This document shows positions 34,428 to 43,292 of a DNA stretch of 45,922 bases, piece by piece. The first letter of the stretch is position 1. Each line of letters starts with the position of its first letter. The notes under the pieces were generated by a model. It was not told the origin of the DNA, made no database searches, and saw nothing but the letters and a program-made list of their open reading frames with translations. This stretch comes from Vampirovibrionales bacterium. GTDB lineage: Bacteria; Cyanobacteriota; Vampirovibrionia; Vampirovibrionales; JAGQHJ01. Location: NCBI GenBank assembly GCA_025449835.1, contig JANWIO010000053.1, forward strand, positions 1 through 45,922, given 5' to 3'. The translations under genes and the position numbers were made by a program.

Positions 34428-34697
34428 CTACAAGGCTTTGAAAATAAAAACCTGAGCCACAGAGTCAATCAGAAGTGCGGCAGCCCATAAGTAAATTGTG
34501 TATTTAAAGTCAAAGGCATTTTCCTTTGGGCAATACTTGGCTAAAATGTCTTGGCGAGACAGGGTGAGCATGGGGTTTTGAGTGTAAACATTCTCCAGGC
34601 AAACATTTTCTGCCTTTTGTGTGGAAAAATTATAGGCGGTGAACAAAATTGCTAGGGTTAGCACCACTGCAAGGATACATTTTTGCGGAATATTCAC
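34428..34697 (-). CDS. Small membrane protein, unknown
   Basis: An 89-residue protein with two hydrophobic segments (about 8-24 and 68-87) flanking a polar loop with two cysteines. GTG start at 34697 without a clear ribosome site. Function unknown. Confidence 0.45.
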   Translation of the reverse strand: MNIPQKCILAVVLTLAILFTAYNFSTQKAENVCLENVYTQNPMLTLSRQDILAKYCPKENAFDFKYTIYLWAAALLIDSVAQVFIFKAL

Positions 34698-34831
34698 GAA
34701 TCGGTGGTTCCACGCTAAAGGACGCTTTTAAAATCTGCAAAGAGAGATTCCTTCACCAATACTTTAAAGTGACTGGGAAAGGATGTCAATGAAAAGGGCT
34801 TTGTTTTTGGCATCCGGCTAAAAATCGGGTT

Positions 34832-34861
34832 TTTCCATACTTTCGTTGTTTATGGTATATA
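34832..34861 (+). promoter_or_regulatory. Promoter for the small gene at 34893
   Basis: TTTCCA (34832-34837), 18-base spacer, TATATA (34856-34861), about 32 bases before the start codon. Confidence 0.35.
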
Positions 34862-34892
34862 AAAACAAATTAGTAATTGGTGAGGATGGCAA

Positions 34893-35180
34893 ATGATTCA
34901 ACCGCTATTTCAACCCTTAAATGCCAATGGGCTTTTTCCCATTCATTATTGGGCAATGTCTGACAATGCTCAACTCTATCATCCCAAGAATAACAATAAT
35001 GTGTCCAGTCGGTCTTACATTTTGGCGCCCCAGGTTCCACATATTAATCAGTACGGCTATGGTATTCCAGTCGTAAGCCTGTACCGAAATGAAAAAGGCG
35101 ATTTGTTGGATGTGTCAACAAATCCCAAAAAGCCGATTCCGTTGGTTAAATCGTTAAAGCCTGCAGGAATGGTGTATTAG
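34893..35180 (+). CDS. Small protein of unknown function, MIQPLF start
   Basis: A 95-residue soluble protein with GGTGAGG seven bases before ATG. It begins MIQPLFQPLNANGLF, the same first six residues as the metallophosphoesterase at 45342, and has no acidic residue in its first 23. It is rich in Asn, Pro and Tyr. It has no RFG motif, so it is at most a variant of the leader group. No family recognised. Confidence 0.6.
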   Translation: MIQPLFQPLNANGLFPIHYWAMSDNAQLYHPKNNNNVSSRSYILAPQVPHINQYGYGIPVVSLYRNEKGDLLDVSTNPKKPIPLVKSLKPAGMVY

Positions 35181-35205
35181 GCCAAAATAAAGGTCCGGTT
35201 GTGTT

Positions 35206-35619
35206 TTAGGTTGGGGGCGATGAAAACATGTTAAGCATAAACAAAACACAGGGCAGCACCCCAATAACAATCAATCCGATAATAATAATTGTAAGCATTT
35301 TGTCATCGCCCGGCGTGACTTGAATAACATCATTGGGTGAATCCAAGCCGTCACTAGATTCAATGGCATGGATGCTTTCATCTTTGTAAAGTAAGGCCAC
35401 ATCTTCGCCCAATTCTTCTTTGGCTTCAATGGCAAGTAACTGTTTTACCAAAAATAAAATGAGCAAAATCAGTAAAATGGGTATCACCAAAAGGCGAAAC
35501 CAATTATTGGCATTGAGTCCTGGGACAACAAAAAGAGAAAAAGATGAGAAAAACCATAAAATCAAACTTAAAACAAAGAAAACAAGGCCAGTGACAACAA
35601 ATGAACGTGGAAGCGTCAT
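35206..35619 (-). CDS. Membrane protein with three hydrophobic segments, unknown
   Basis: A 137-residue protein with segments at about 7-30, 42-63 and 108-130 and an acidic loop between the second and third (EAKEELGEDVALLYKDESIH). A strong Shine-Dalgarno sequence (AAGGAGG) precedes ATG 35619. Divergent from the Mg2+ ATPase gene. Function unknown. Confidence 0.65.
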   Translation of the reverse strand: MTLPRSFVVTGLVFFVLSLILWFFSSFSLFVVPGLNANNWFRLLVIPILLILLILFLVKQLLAIEAKEELGEDVALLYKDESIHAIESSDGLDSPNDVIQVTPGDDKMLTIIIIGLIVIGVLPCVLFMLNMFSSPPT

Positions 35620-35966
35620 GGGTTAAACCTCCTTGAAAATAGTCAAGTCCCTATTGGGGGGATTTTACTGAAGATAATCCCATGGATAAGTCTCTTTTTC
35701 CAGTTGATTTCACAACTTTTTGAGAAAACGTACTCTTGGTATCATTCTGAAAGATTGAAATTACGAGGGGGCGTCTTGTAATAACACTTACTCTACCGGG
35801 TGAAAAAAGGATAGATGTGCTGTTTTAGTAAAGGGTAGCCTTCCGGTGGTTGAGATAGCCTTAAGGAATTGATATTGTTAAGGGGACATTCTTTCTATCA
35901 GGAATAAAAGGTCTTTCTGAAATTAATGCCCTGGTTTTAACCATAAGACGCTTGTGCGAGGGGTGA
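35620..35966. other. Intergenic region upstream of the Mg2+ ATPase gene
   Basis: About 350 bases without a credible gene. I looked for an M-box (Mg2+ riboswitch) core and did not recognise one. TACTTACTCTACCGGG-like and GGTAGCCTTCCGGTGG segments could form weak hairpins around 35785-35860, but I cannot assign a function. Confidence 0.35.
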
Positions 35967-38660
35967 ATGAAACTGTCCCAACATTTTAATCTTCAGGCCC
36001 TAGGCTTTTTAAGAAGATTTGCAATAGCTCCTTATCATAAGAAGGCTCAACAGCTATCCTCAAAAGGACCTAGGACTTCAAACATACTTAATGAAATGGC
36101 CTTAACGGAGATTGATTCGGTACTGCAACAATTGGCAACCCAGCAAGAAGGGTTAAGGGAATCTGATGTCCAGGCTCGTATAAAACAGTATGGTTTAAAT
36201 GAAATTGCCCGGGAAAAACGCCGACCCTGGTATATTCAATTGCTTTTTTGCTTTAAAACACCTTTTAACTTGCTATTAATAACCATTGCTGCGGTCTCTT
36301 ATTATACGCATAACCCAAGTTCTACCATTATTATCAGCGTTATGATTCTTGTAAGTGTGTTTTTACGCTTTACTCAAGAATTTCGTTCAAGTAAGGCGGC
36401 TGAAGAATTACAAGCTTTAGTGAGCACCATGGTAACCGTCTTTCGTCTTCCGGAGGTGCCTGAAGAACGGCCGACCCAAATGGAAATTCCCATAAAGAAC
36501 CTGGTTCCTGGTGACATTCTTCATTTGTCCTCCGGGGATATGGTCCCAGGCGATGTAAGATTGATTTCAGCCCGAGACCTCCTTGTATCGGAGGCTTCTT
36601 TAACTGGGGAAGCGATGCCGGTTGAAAAAGATTCTGCTCCAATTCGTGTCGTTCCCAAAAACCAATTGGCTCTGCCCAATACATGTTTTATGGGGACGAG
36701 TATTATCAGTGGCACGGCAACTGGGGTGGTTGTATTAACAGGAGAACGAACTTATTTTGGTGCTTTGGCAAAAAGCATTGTGGGTGAAAAAGAAGAAACC
36801 AGTTTTGATAAGGGGATTACTGCTTTAAGTTGGCTTTTAATCCGTTTTATCGTCGTGATGATCTCGATTATTTTCTTAATTAACGGTATTACGAAAGGTA
36901 ATTGGCTCGAAGCCTTTATGTTTGCTCTTTCTGTGGCAGTGGGATTAACTCCTGAAATGCTGCCCATGATTGTAACAACAAATTTGGCTAAAGGGGCATT
37001 GGCGATGTCTAAGCATAAGGTTATTGTGAAAAGGCTTGATGCTATTCAAAATCTGGGGGCCATGGATATTTTATGCACAGACAAAACAGGAACCTTAACT
37101 CAGAACAAGGTTATTTTGGACAAACACCTGAATATCCATGGAGAAGAAGAGCAAAAAGTCTTGGCATTTGCCTATCTAAATAGTTTTTATCAAACGGGTC
37201 TCAAAAATTTATTAGATGATGCCGTCTTAAAACACGCTGCTATGGATAAGATTGCGGACAAACTGGGCGAGTATTCCAAAATTGATGAGGTGCCTTTCGA
37301 TTTTGTCCGACGTCGAATGTCCGTAGTTGTGGAAAAGAATAAGGTGTCACATCTCTTAATTTGTAAAGGAGCGCTAGAGGAGATCTTTAAGGTGTGTACC
37401 CTGGTTGAGGACAGTGGAAAAATCTACCCTCTGGAAGATAAGTTGCGGGAAAATATCAGGCAGATCGCTCAAGAGCTTAATGAAGATGGTTTTAGAGTGA
37501 TTGCCCTTGCCTATAAAGAACTATCATTGGGGCAAACCCATTATTCTGCTGAAGATGAAAAGGATTTAACATTGCTGGGATACATCTCTTTTTTAGATCC
37601 CCCCAAAGAAACCGCTTCATCAGCAATTGCGGCCCTTGAACAACAAGGAATTAAAGTAAAGATTTTAACAGGAGATAATGAGGCCGTTACTCGCAAAGTT
37701 TGCCGAGATGTGGGACTGAAAATGACTCAGGTTGTCCAGGGAGATGAAATGGATTCACTTTCAGGGGCTGCATTGGACGCCATGGTGGATAAGGCCAATG
37801 TGTTTACAAGGCTAACCCCCCGGCATAAAGAGATTTTAATTGAATCTTTAAAACGAAAAGGTCATGTGGTTGGGTTTTTAGGAGATGGAATTAATGATAC
37901 TGCTGCCTTAAAGTCTGCTGATGTGGGTATATCCGTGGAAAGTGCTGTGGATATTGCCAAAGAATCCGCTGATATTATTCTTTTAGAAAAAAGTTTGCTG
38001 GTGCTGTCCAAAGGTGTTCTCGAAGGGCGGCAGGTTTTTGGCACTATTATTAAATATATTCGGATGACGACAAGCTCGAATTTCGGCAATGTATTCAGTA
38101 TGGTGGGCGCCAGTGCCCTATTGCCCTTTTTGCCGATGCAACCTGTTCAGATTCTGATTCAAAACTTATTGTACGATTTTTCTCAAATAGCGATTCCTAT
38201 AGACACCGTTGATGAAGACTATGTGGATCAGCCCCGCCAATGGCAAATTGGTAACATTAGCCGCTTTATGTTGTTTTTTGGCCCTATCAGTTCAATTTTT
38301 GATTATGTGACTTTTGGGGTGCTATGGTTTATTTTTGGAGCAAATTCCGTGGCTGGAAAATCTTTATTTCAGTCGGGGTGGTTTGTGGAGGGCTTATTGT
38401 CTCAAACTTTGATTATTCACATGATTCGAACCGCTAAAATTCCCTTTGTTGAGAGTTGGGCTGCGCCACCTTTAATTATTTTAACGGTTTGTATTATGGC
38501 AATTGGGGTTTATATTCCATTTTCACCCATTGCACCTTTTATTGGATTAAGGCCGCTTCCACTCCATTATTTCTTGTGGCTGGCTGCCATTTTAATGGGC
38601 TACTGTGTTTTAACCCAGGTTGTTAAACGTTGGTTTATCCGAAAATTTGGCTATAACTAA
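35967..38660 (+). CDS. mgtA: Mg2+-importing P-type ATPase (P3B)
   Basis: Inner-membrane P-type ATPase of the MgtA/MgtB type, driving Mg2+ entry. Order: N-terminal cytosolic part with GLNEIAREKRRPWYIQLL, actuator motif SLTGEAMPVEKD (TGE loop), phosphorylated Asp372 in CTDKTGTLTQNK, nucleotide domain, TGDNEAVTRKVCRDVGL, and hinge GDGINDTAALKSADVGISV. GISVESAVDIAKESADIILLEKSL is the P3B-like end of this block. The 897 residues are normal. ATG 35967 has GAGGGG upstream. The C-terminus carries the expected last membrane helices. The gene is convergent with an unknown gene that ends 12 bases away. P3A pump lies 2 kb downstream. Confidence 0.94.
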   Translation: MKLSQHFNLQALGFLRRFAIAPYHKKAQQLSSKGPRTSNILNEMALTEIDSVLQQLATQQEGLRESDVQARIKQYGLNEIAREKRRPWYIQLLFCFKTPFNLLLITIAAVSYYTHNPSSTIIISVMILVSVFLRFTQEFRSSKAAEELQALVSTMVTVFRLPEVPEERPTQMEIPIKNLVPGDILHLSSGDMVPGDVRLISARDLLVSEASLTGEAMPVEKDSAPIRVVPKNQLALPNTCFMGTSIISGTATGVVVLTGERTYFGALAKSIVGEKEETSFDKGITALSWLLIRFIVVMISIIFLINGITKGNWLEAFMFALSVAVGLTPEMLPMIVTTNLAKGALAMSKHKVIVKRLDAIQNLGAMDILCTDKTGTLTQNKVILDKHLNIHGEEEQKVLAFAYLNSFYQTGLKNLLDDAVLKHAAMDKIADKLGEYSKIDEVPFDFVRRRMSVVVEKNKVSHLLICKGALEEIFKVCTLVEDSGKIYPLEDKLRENIRQIAQELNEDGFRVIALAYKELSLGQTHYSAEDEKDLTLLGYISFLDPPKETASSAIAALEQQGIKVKILTGDNEAVTRKVCRDVGLKMTQVVQGDEMDSLSGAALDAMVDKANVFTRLTPRHKEILIESLKRKGHVVGFLGDGINDTAALKSADVGISVESAVDIAKESADIILLEKSLLVLSKGVLEGRQVFGTIIKYIRMTTSSNFGNVFSMVGASALLPFLPMQPVQILIQNLLYDFSQIAIPIDTVDEDYVDQPRQWQIGNISRFMLFFGPISSIFDYVTFGVLWFIFGANSVAGKSLFQSGWFVEGLLSQTLIIHMIRTAKIPFVESWAAPPLIILTVCIMAIGVYIPFSPIAPFIGLRPLPLHYFLWLAAILMGYCVLTQVVKRWFIRKFGYN

Positions 38661-38671
38661 TCGAAAAGGTG

Positions 38672-39319
38672 TTAATCTAAAAAATCGTCAGAGGGTTTAA
38701 AAGGTTCAAAATCATCATCACCATCCGTGGGTTTAAAAGGCTCATAATCAAAATCATCATCATAATCATGCGTCGTTTGAATGGGTGTGGGTGGGAGCGG
38801 TTTTTTTTCCTGATCTGGAAGATGGGGGCTTAAAATACTGTAAAACTCAGGGAGTGCTTTTTGCTGAATTAACCCAACAAAAGAGTGCCAAGAACCGGTT
38901 TGCCAGGGGATACCCGTATTACGGGCATTGGCTGCCATATCTTCGGAACGGCTGGCTTTTGGCTTAAATTCTTGTATCATGCGTCCCACCAAGTCTTCAT
39001 CCCAAAACTCTCGTCTAAAAAAGGCCACAAAGCGCTTTAGGCGCCCTGCTACATAAGCTGCATCTTCTCGTTTTGGGCCAAATTTGTTTCCATGGGGTTG
39101 TTTAAGCTTCTCAATGGCTTGGTCAACAATTTGAGAAAGGGTCACAATGGCGCCTCTGGGATTTTCAGCCCAAGCCTCTGTAAACGCGGATACCTGTTCC
39201 CCATTCATTTGGTTTTTGGGGTGAACCAATACTGCCAAAGGGGGCAATATGTTTGGGTTTGCGTAAGTCGGCCTTACTGCTGAACTTGCTGGCAGGCGGC
39301 TTGAAAAACGAATCACCAT
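38672..39319 (-). CDS. Unknown protein with IRF start and acidic C-terminal repeats
   Basis: A 215-residue protein. It begins MVIRFSSRLPASSAVRPT; the first 40 residues have no acid, similar to the leaders of the prkA cluster, although the Phe is not followed by Gly. The middle part is helical (IVTLSQIVDQAIEKL, AAYVAGRLKRFVAFFRREFW). The tail holds two copies of D-[YF]-EPFKP-[TS]-D in a very acidic context, perhaps a short linear motif array. The start is ATG 39319 (GAGG close upstream) or GTG 39328. No family recognised. Confidence 0.65.
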   Translation of the reverse strand: MVIRFSSRLPASSAVRPTYANPNILPPLAVLVHPKNQMNGEQVSAFTEAWAENPRGAIVTLSQIVDQAIEKLKQPHGNKFGPKREDAAYVAGRLKRFVAFFRREFWDEDLVGRMIQEFKPKASRSEDMAANARNTGIPWQTGSWHSFVGLIQQKALPEFYSILSPHLPDQEKKPLPPTPIQTTHDYDDDFDYEPFKPTDGDDDFEPFKPSDDFLD

Positions 39320-39410
39320 AAACCTCACTCAACTTAGCCAAGCCTTTATTTTTCAATCAATGGTCTCGCTTGTCAACTGTTTTTATAAGGATGAGGCTGA
39401 TAAGGTGTGT

Positions 39411-39671
39411 TTAAGATAAGGTGACTAAAACCCGGTTATAAAGCCAGGCAAAGATAATGCCACCAATCAGGCCGTCAAAAAACCCCCAACAGGTTCCAAC
39501 CAGGGTTCCCACAATGGTGGGAGTGTAGCCGATATAAACACTTCCCAATAAAGTTACCCAGGGAGTTCCATAATTGAAAAAAGTTGCTGTTACGCCAAGT
39601 GTTAATACCGATAATGCCCAAAGTATGCCTAGCGTGAGTCCAACAACTTTTAGATTCAGTGAATTGTTCAT
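39411..39671 (-). CDS. Small holin-like membrane protein
   Basis: An 86-residue protein with two to three membrane segments and the Gly-rich signature GTCWGFFDGLIGGIIFAWLYN at its end, like the short membrane proteins annotated as bacteriophage holin in many bacterial genomes. No phage genes are nearby, so a cellular role is more likely. ATG 39671 has AAGGAGT about seven bases upstream, better than ATG 39689. Confidence 0.7.
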   Translation of the reverse strand: MNNSLNLKVVGLTLGILWALSVLTLGVTATFFNYGTPWVTLLGSVYIGYTPTIVGTLVGTCWGFFDGLIGGIIFAWLYNRVLVTLS

Positions 39672-39851
39672 CAATAAAGACTCCTTCATTGCTATTATTC
39701 ATTAAATAATAAATTTAGCTGTCAGGAAATACGAAAAAGGATATTCCCCAAAAGGCGAATACGGATATGTCTTGCAAGTGAATTTCCTCATGGGCAAGAG
39801 AGCATCATAATGAAGGGGTGTTAAGGTGTGCACTCTGGAGGAGAGAATTCA

Positions 39852-40547
39852 ATGGAGAAAAAACAGGATTATTCAACAGGATTGGTTACGATTGAAGAGC
39901 TGGAAAAAGATATCCTGAAAATAAAAACGACCATTGAAAAGATGGAATCCGAGATTTCAAACCGTCAAAAGGAGATTGAACAAGAAAAATCAAAATTGGA
40001 AGGGGAGAAAAAAAGCAGCCATAAACCAATGGATAGAACCTTGAGATCTGCCAGAATCTCTATGGAAGATGTAGAGCTCGATCGGATGAAAGCGGAGCTG
40101 GCCCAGTATAAATCTCAAATTGCCCGTGGACAGGCAGAGTTTTATCGCCATCAGGCAGAACATTCTCAGCATGAGGCTGAATTGTCAAGCGCCAAGGCGA
40201 AATTCGGCCAAGAGCAGGCAGAGTCTGCATTAAAAGAAATTGTACTTGCAAAGGATCAGGCAGACGCAGCAAAAAAAACGGCTGAAATAGCTCTAAAAGA
40301 GGCTGAGGTGGTAAAAGGAAATATGGAAATTGCGAATGTCAAAAAAAATCAGCTTGTTATTCACCTGAGCCAGGAATTGAAGGCGTCATTAAAAGAGATG
40401 TTGGATCAGCTATATAAGCTTCAACACGATTCCCAAGAGCCATTAACAACCAATCAGTTATCACAGACTCGTCAGGTTTCGATTTCAGGACACTTAATGC
40501 AGGATACCATTGACGGAATTTTAGAGCTTTTTCACGCACCCGCATAG
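39852..40547 (+). CDS. Coiled-coil protein of unknown function
   Basis: A 231-residue protein dominated by charged heptads (KTTIEKMESEISNRQKEIEQ, then a long Ala/Gln/Glu run such as QAEFYRHQAEHSQHEAEL, SAKAKFGQEQAESALKEI). It should form a long coiled-coil. GGAGGA lies about nine bases before ATG 39852. It precedes the P3A pump by about 160 bases on the same strand, but a link is not shown. It resembles no family I can name; coiled-coils match many unrelated proteins. Confidence 0.7.
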   Translation: MEKKQDYSTGLVTIEELEKDILKIKTTIEKMESEISNRQKEIEQEKSKLEGEKKSSHKPMDRTLRSARISMEDVELDRMKAELAQYKSQIARGQAEFYRHQAEHSQHEAELSSAKAKFGQEQAESALKEIVLAKDQADAAKKTAEIALKEAEVVKGNMEIANVKKNQLVIHLSQELKASLKEMLDQLYKLQHDSQEPLTTNQLSQTRQVSISGHLMQDTIDGILELFHAPA

Positions 40548-40705
40548 ATTACAGCGGGTGTGAAAAGCAATACCTTATCCTTTTGGGGATTATCTATTTG
40601 GACATTCCTGAGGAGAGCCTCTTGTGCCAGAATGCTTGATAAGGCGACTGCATGGATTGAACATGCGCATTCAAAAAAACAACGCAAATCCAGGGGAGGC
40701 CATTG

Positions 40706-43189
40706 ATGCCACCAGTAATAGGTGTAGATTTCAGTAAAATTTCGGCACAAGAAGCCCTTGAAACCCTAAAAAGTGACATAAACCAAGGTTTAACCCAAGA
40801 TGACGTTGAAAGCCGTCGGGCTGAGTACGGCGAAAACGTATTAGAAGAAAAACGGATTAATCCCCTTTTAAAATTTATGTCCTATTTTTTGGGCCCCATT
40901 CCGTGGATGATTGAAGTGGCTTGCATCTTTTCAGCCATCATTCGTCATTGGGAAGATTTTGGCATCATTTTGTTTATGTTGTTGATCAATGCCGGGGTTG
41001 GGTTCTGGGAAGAGTTTAAAGCCAGTAATGCCATTGAAGCCCTCAAGAAAAAACTGGCGCCCACGGCATTGGTTTTACGGGAAGGCAAGTGGCAGAATAT
41101 TGAGGCCAGAGCCCTTGTTCCAGGAGATATGATTAAATTGCAGATGGGGCACATTGTGCCTGCCGATGTTAAATTGCTGGAAGGGAAACAACTCAGCATT
41201 GATGAATCAGCATTGACGGGAGAGTCTTTGCCAGTCGATAAAGAGGCCTTGGATATGGCTTACTCTAGCACTGTTGTGAAGTTAGGCGAAATGAAAGCAT
41301 TGGTGACGGCAACAGGGAGTAAAACCAAGTTTGCAAAAACCGCAGAACTGGTTCAAAAATCCGAAACACCAGCCCATTTTCAGAAAATGATTTTGAAAAT
41401 CGGGCATTTTTTAATTATGGTCACGGCAGTTTTGGCGGTGATTATTTTAATTGTGGCTTGGCTTCGGGGGAATTCTCTGGTGGAGACCATTTTATTTGTG
41501 TTGGTTTTAACCGTTGCAGCCATTCCTGTGGCTTTACCGGCGGTGTTGTCGGTTACCATGGCTGTGGGAGCGTGGCGCCTCTCTAAAATGGAAGCCATTG
41601 TTACTCGGTTGGTTTCTATTGAAGAGATGGCGGGTATTGATGTGCTTTGTGCTGATAAAACCGGCACGTTAACCCAAAACAAATTGGTTTTGGGGGATCC
41701 GGTTGTTGTTGAAGCCAAAGACGCCCAAGAGGTGATTTTAATGGCGGTTTTGGCGTCCCATCTTGAAGGGGATGATCCCATTGATAATGCAGTTGTTCAG
41801 GGGCTGAAAGACAGATCGCATTTAGACCCCTATAAAATCACCGACTTTAAGCCATTTGATCCGGTGATTAAACGCAGTTGGGCAGAAGTTCAGCCAAAGG
41901 AAGGCCCAAAATTTGTGGTCACCAAGGGGGCCCCTCAGATTATTTTAAAGCTGGTTTCACCGGATGAGGCCCTTCAGCACAAGGTGGAAGATGCCGTGAT
42001 TGAGATGGCGTCTCGTGGGGATCGGGCGCTGGGGGTTGCCCGGCAAAGTAATTTTGGAAAATGGCAGTACTTAGGTGTTTTACCCATTTATGATCCTCCC
42101 CGGCTGGATTCCAAGGAAACATTGAGGGATGCCAAAGACAAAGGGCTTCAAATTAAAATGATTACGGGAGATCATTTGGCCATTGCCAAGGAAATCGCCA
42201 AACAATTGGATTTAGGGGAAAACCTTGTTGTTGCCGATACGGTCTTTACGGAAGATGCGATGGCAGAAAACGGTAAATTGATTGAGCGGATTGAAGCGGC
42301 AGATGGCTTTGCCCAAGTTTTACCCGAACATAAATTTCGGATTATTCAATTGCTTCAGTCTCGAAACCACATTGTGGGGATGACGGGGGATGGCGTCAAT
42401 GATGCGCCCGCCTTAAAACAGGCTGATGTTGGAATTGCAGTGAGTGGTGCAACGGATGCAGCAAGGGCGGCCTCAGATTTGGTGTTAATGGCGCCGGGAA
42501 TCTCTGTGATTACTCGTGCTATTGAGGAGGCTCGAAGAATCTTTGAGCGGATGACCAGTTACGCCACGTTTCGGATTGCTGAAACCATCCGGGTTCTCCT
42601 TTTTATATCTCTCTCCATCTTTATTTTTAATTTCTTTCCCATTACGGCCGTTATGATTGTCTTGCTGTCGATTTTAAATGATGTTCCCATTATGACCATT
42701 GCATATGATAATGCCCCCATTGCGCCCAAGCCGGTTCGATGGCAGATGCCCAGAATTCTCACTATTTCATCCACCCTGGGCCTGATGGGCGTGATTGAAA
42801 CCTTTCTTCTGTTGCTCATTGCCAAATTTTTGCTGCATTTGCCTGTGGATACCTTAAAAACATTTATCTTTTTAAAATTGCTGGTGGCAGGCCATATGAC
42901 CATTTATGTGACTCGAAATGTTGGAAATATCTGGGATAAACCCTATCCCAGTTGGATTTTAATCACTGCGGCAGAAACCACGCAAATTATTGGCACGCTG
43001 GCGGCGGTGTATGGTTGGTTTATACCGCCGTTGGGATGGCCGTTAGCATTGTTGGTCTGGGGCTATGCCCTGGTCTGGCTTCTTATTGAAAACTACGTCA
43101 AAATCGGGACCTATCGTCTCTTGCTGGCAAAAGGAAGAACCATTTCGCTGCCCTGGCTTTTTGGACCCAAGCCACACAAAGCTAACTGA
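40706..43189 (+). CDS. Plasma-membrane-type H+-exporting P-type ATPase (P3A)
   Basis: Proton pump of the P3A group, best known from fungi and plants and present in some bacteria and archaea. GFWEEFKASNAIEALKKKL, TGESLPVDKEAL (actuator TGES), the phosphorylated Asp317 in CADKTGTLTQNK, and GDGVNDAPALKQADVGIAV with AVSGATDAARAASDLVL are typical. The 827 residues lack a long C-terminal regulatory tail. ATG 40706 has CAGGGGAGG just upstream. It may acidify the periplasm or restore pH and membrane potential. The phosphoribosyltransferase gene is convergent. Confidence 0.92.
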   Translation: MPPVIGVDFSKISAQEALETLKSDINQGLTQDDVESRRAEYGENVLEEKRINPLLKFMSYFLGPIPWMIEVACIFSAIIRHWEDFGIILFMLLINAGVGFWEEFKASNAIEALKKKLAPTALVLREGKWQNIEARALVPGDMIKLQMGHIVPADVKLLEGKQLSIDESALTGESLPVDKEALDMAYSSTVVKLGEMKALVTATGSKTKFAKTAELVQKSETPAHFQKMILKIGHFLIMVTAVLAVIILIVAWLRGNSLVETILFVLVLTVAAIPVALPAVLSVTMAVGAWRLSKMEAIVTRLVSIEEMAGIDVLCADKTGTLTQNKLVLGDPVVVEAKDAQEVILMAVLASHLEGDDPIDNAVVQGLKDRSHLDPYKITDFKPFDPVIKRSWAEVQPKEGPKFVVTKGAPQIILKLVSPDEALQHKVEDAVIEMASRGDRALGVARQSNFGKWQYLGVLPIYDPPRLDSKETLRDAKDKGLQIKMITGDHLAIAKEIAKQLDLGENLVVADTVFTEDAMAENGKLIERIEAADGFAQVLPEHKFRIIQLLQSRNHIVGMTGDGVNDAPALKQADVGIAVSGATDAARAASDLVLMAPGISVITRAIEEARRIFERMTSYATFRIAETIRVLLFISLSIFIFNFFPITAVMIVLLSILNDVPIMTIAYDNAPIAPKPVRWQMPRILTISSTLGLMGVIETFLLLLIAKFLLHLPVDTLKTFIFLKLLVAGHMTIYVTRNVGNIWDKPYPSWILITAAETTQIIGTLAAVYGWFIPPLGWPLALLVWGYALVWLLIENYVKIGTYRLLLAKGRTISLPWLFGPKPHKAN

Positions 43190-43227
43190 TTTTAAGGGGA
43201 ATAGAACAAAGGCCATGATTTTGATAG

Positions 43228-43289
43228 CCCCGGGGCCCCGGACCCTCCCTGTTTCTGAGGGGCTTCGCCCCACATCTCCCCACTTTTTT
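43228..43289. terminator. GC-rich hairpin region, possible terminator
   Basis: GGGGC (43259-43263) pairs with GCCCC (43267-43271) around TTC, followed at a distance by TTTTTT (43284-43289). Just before it is CCGGGGCCCCGG (43230-43241), a perfect 12-base palindrome. Located between the convergent P3A pump and phosphoribosyltransferase genes. Function as a terminator is likely but not certain. Confidence 0.45.
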
Positions 43290-43292
43290 CCA

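Noticed and set aside
35620..35966. M-box Mg2+ riboswitch before mgtA
   Set aside because: I could not find the conserved M-box core; weak hairpins alone are not enough.
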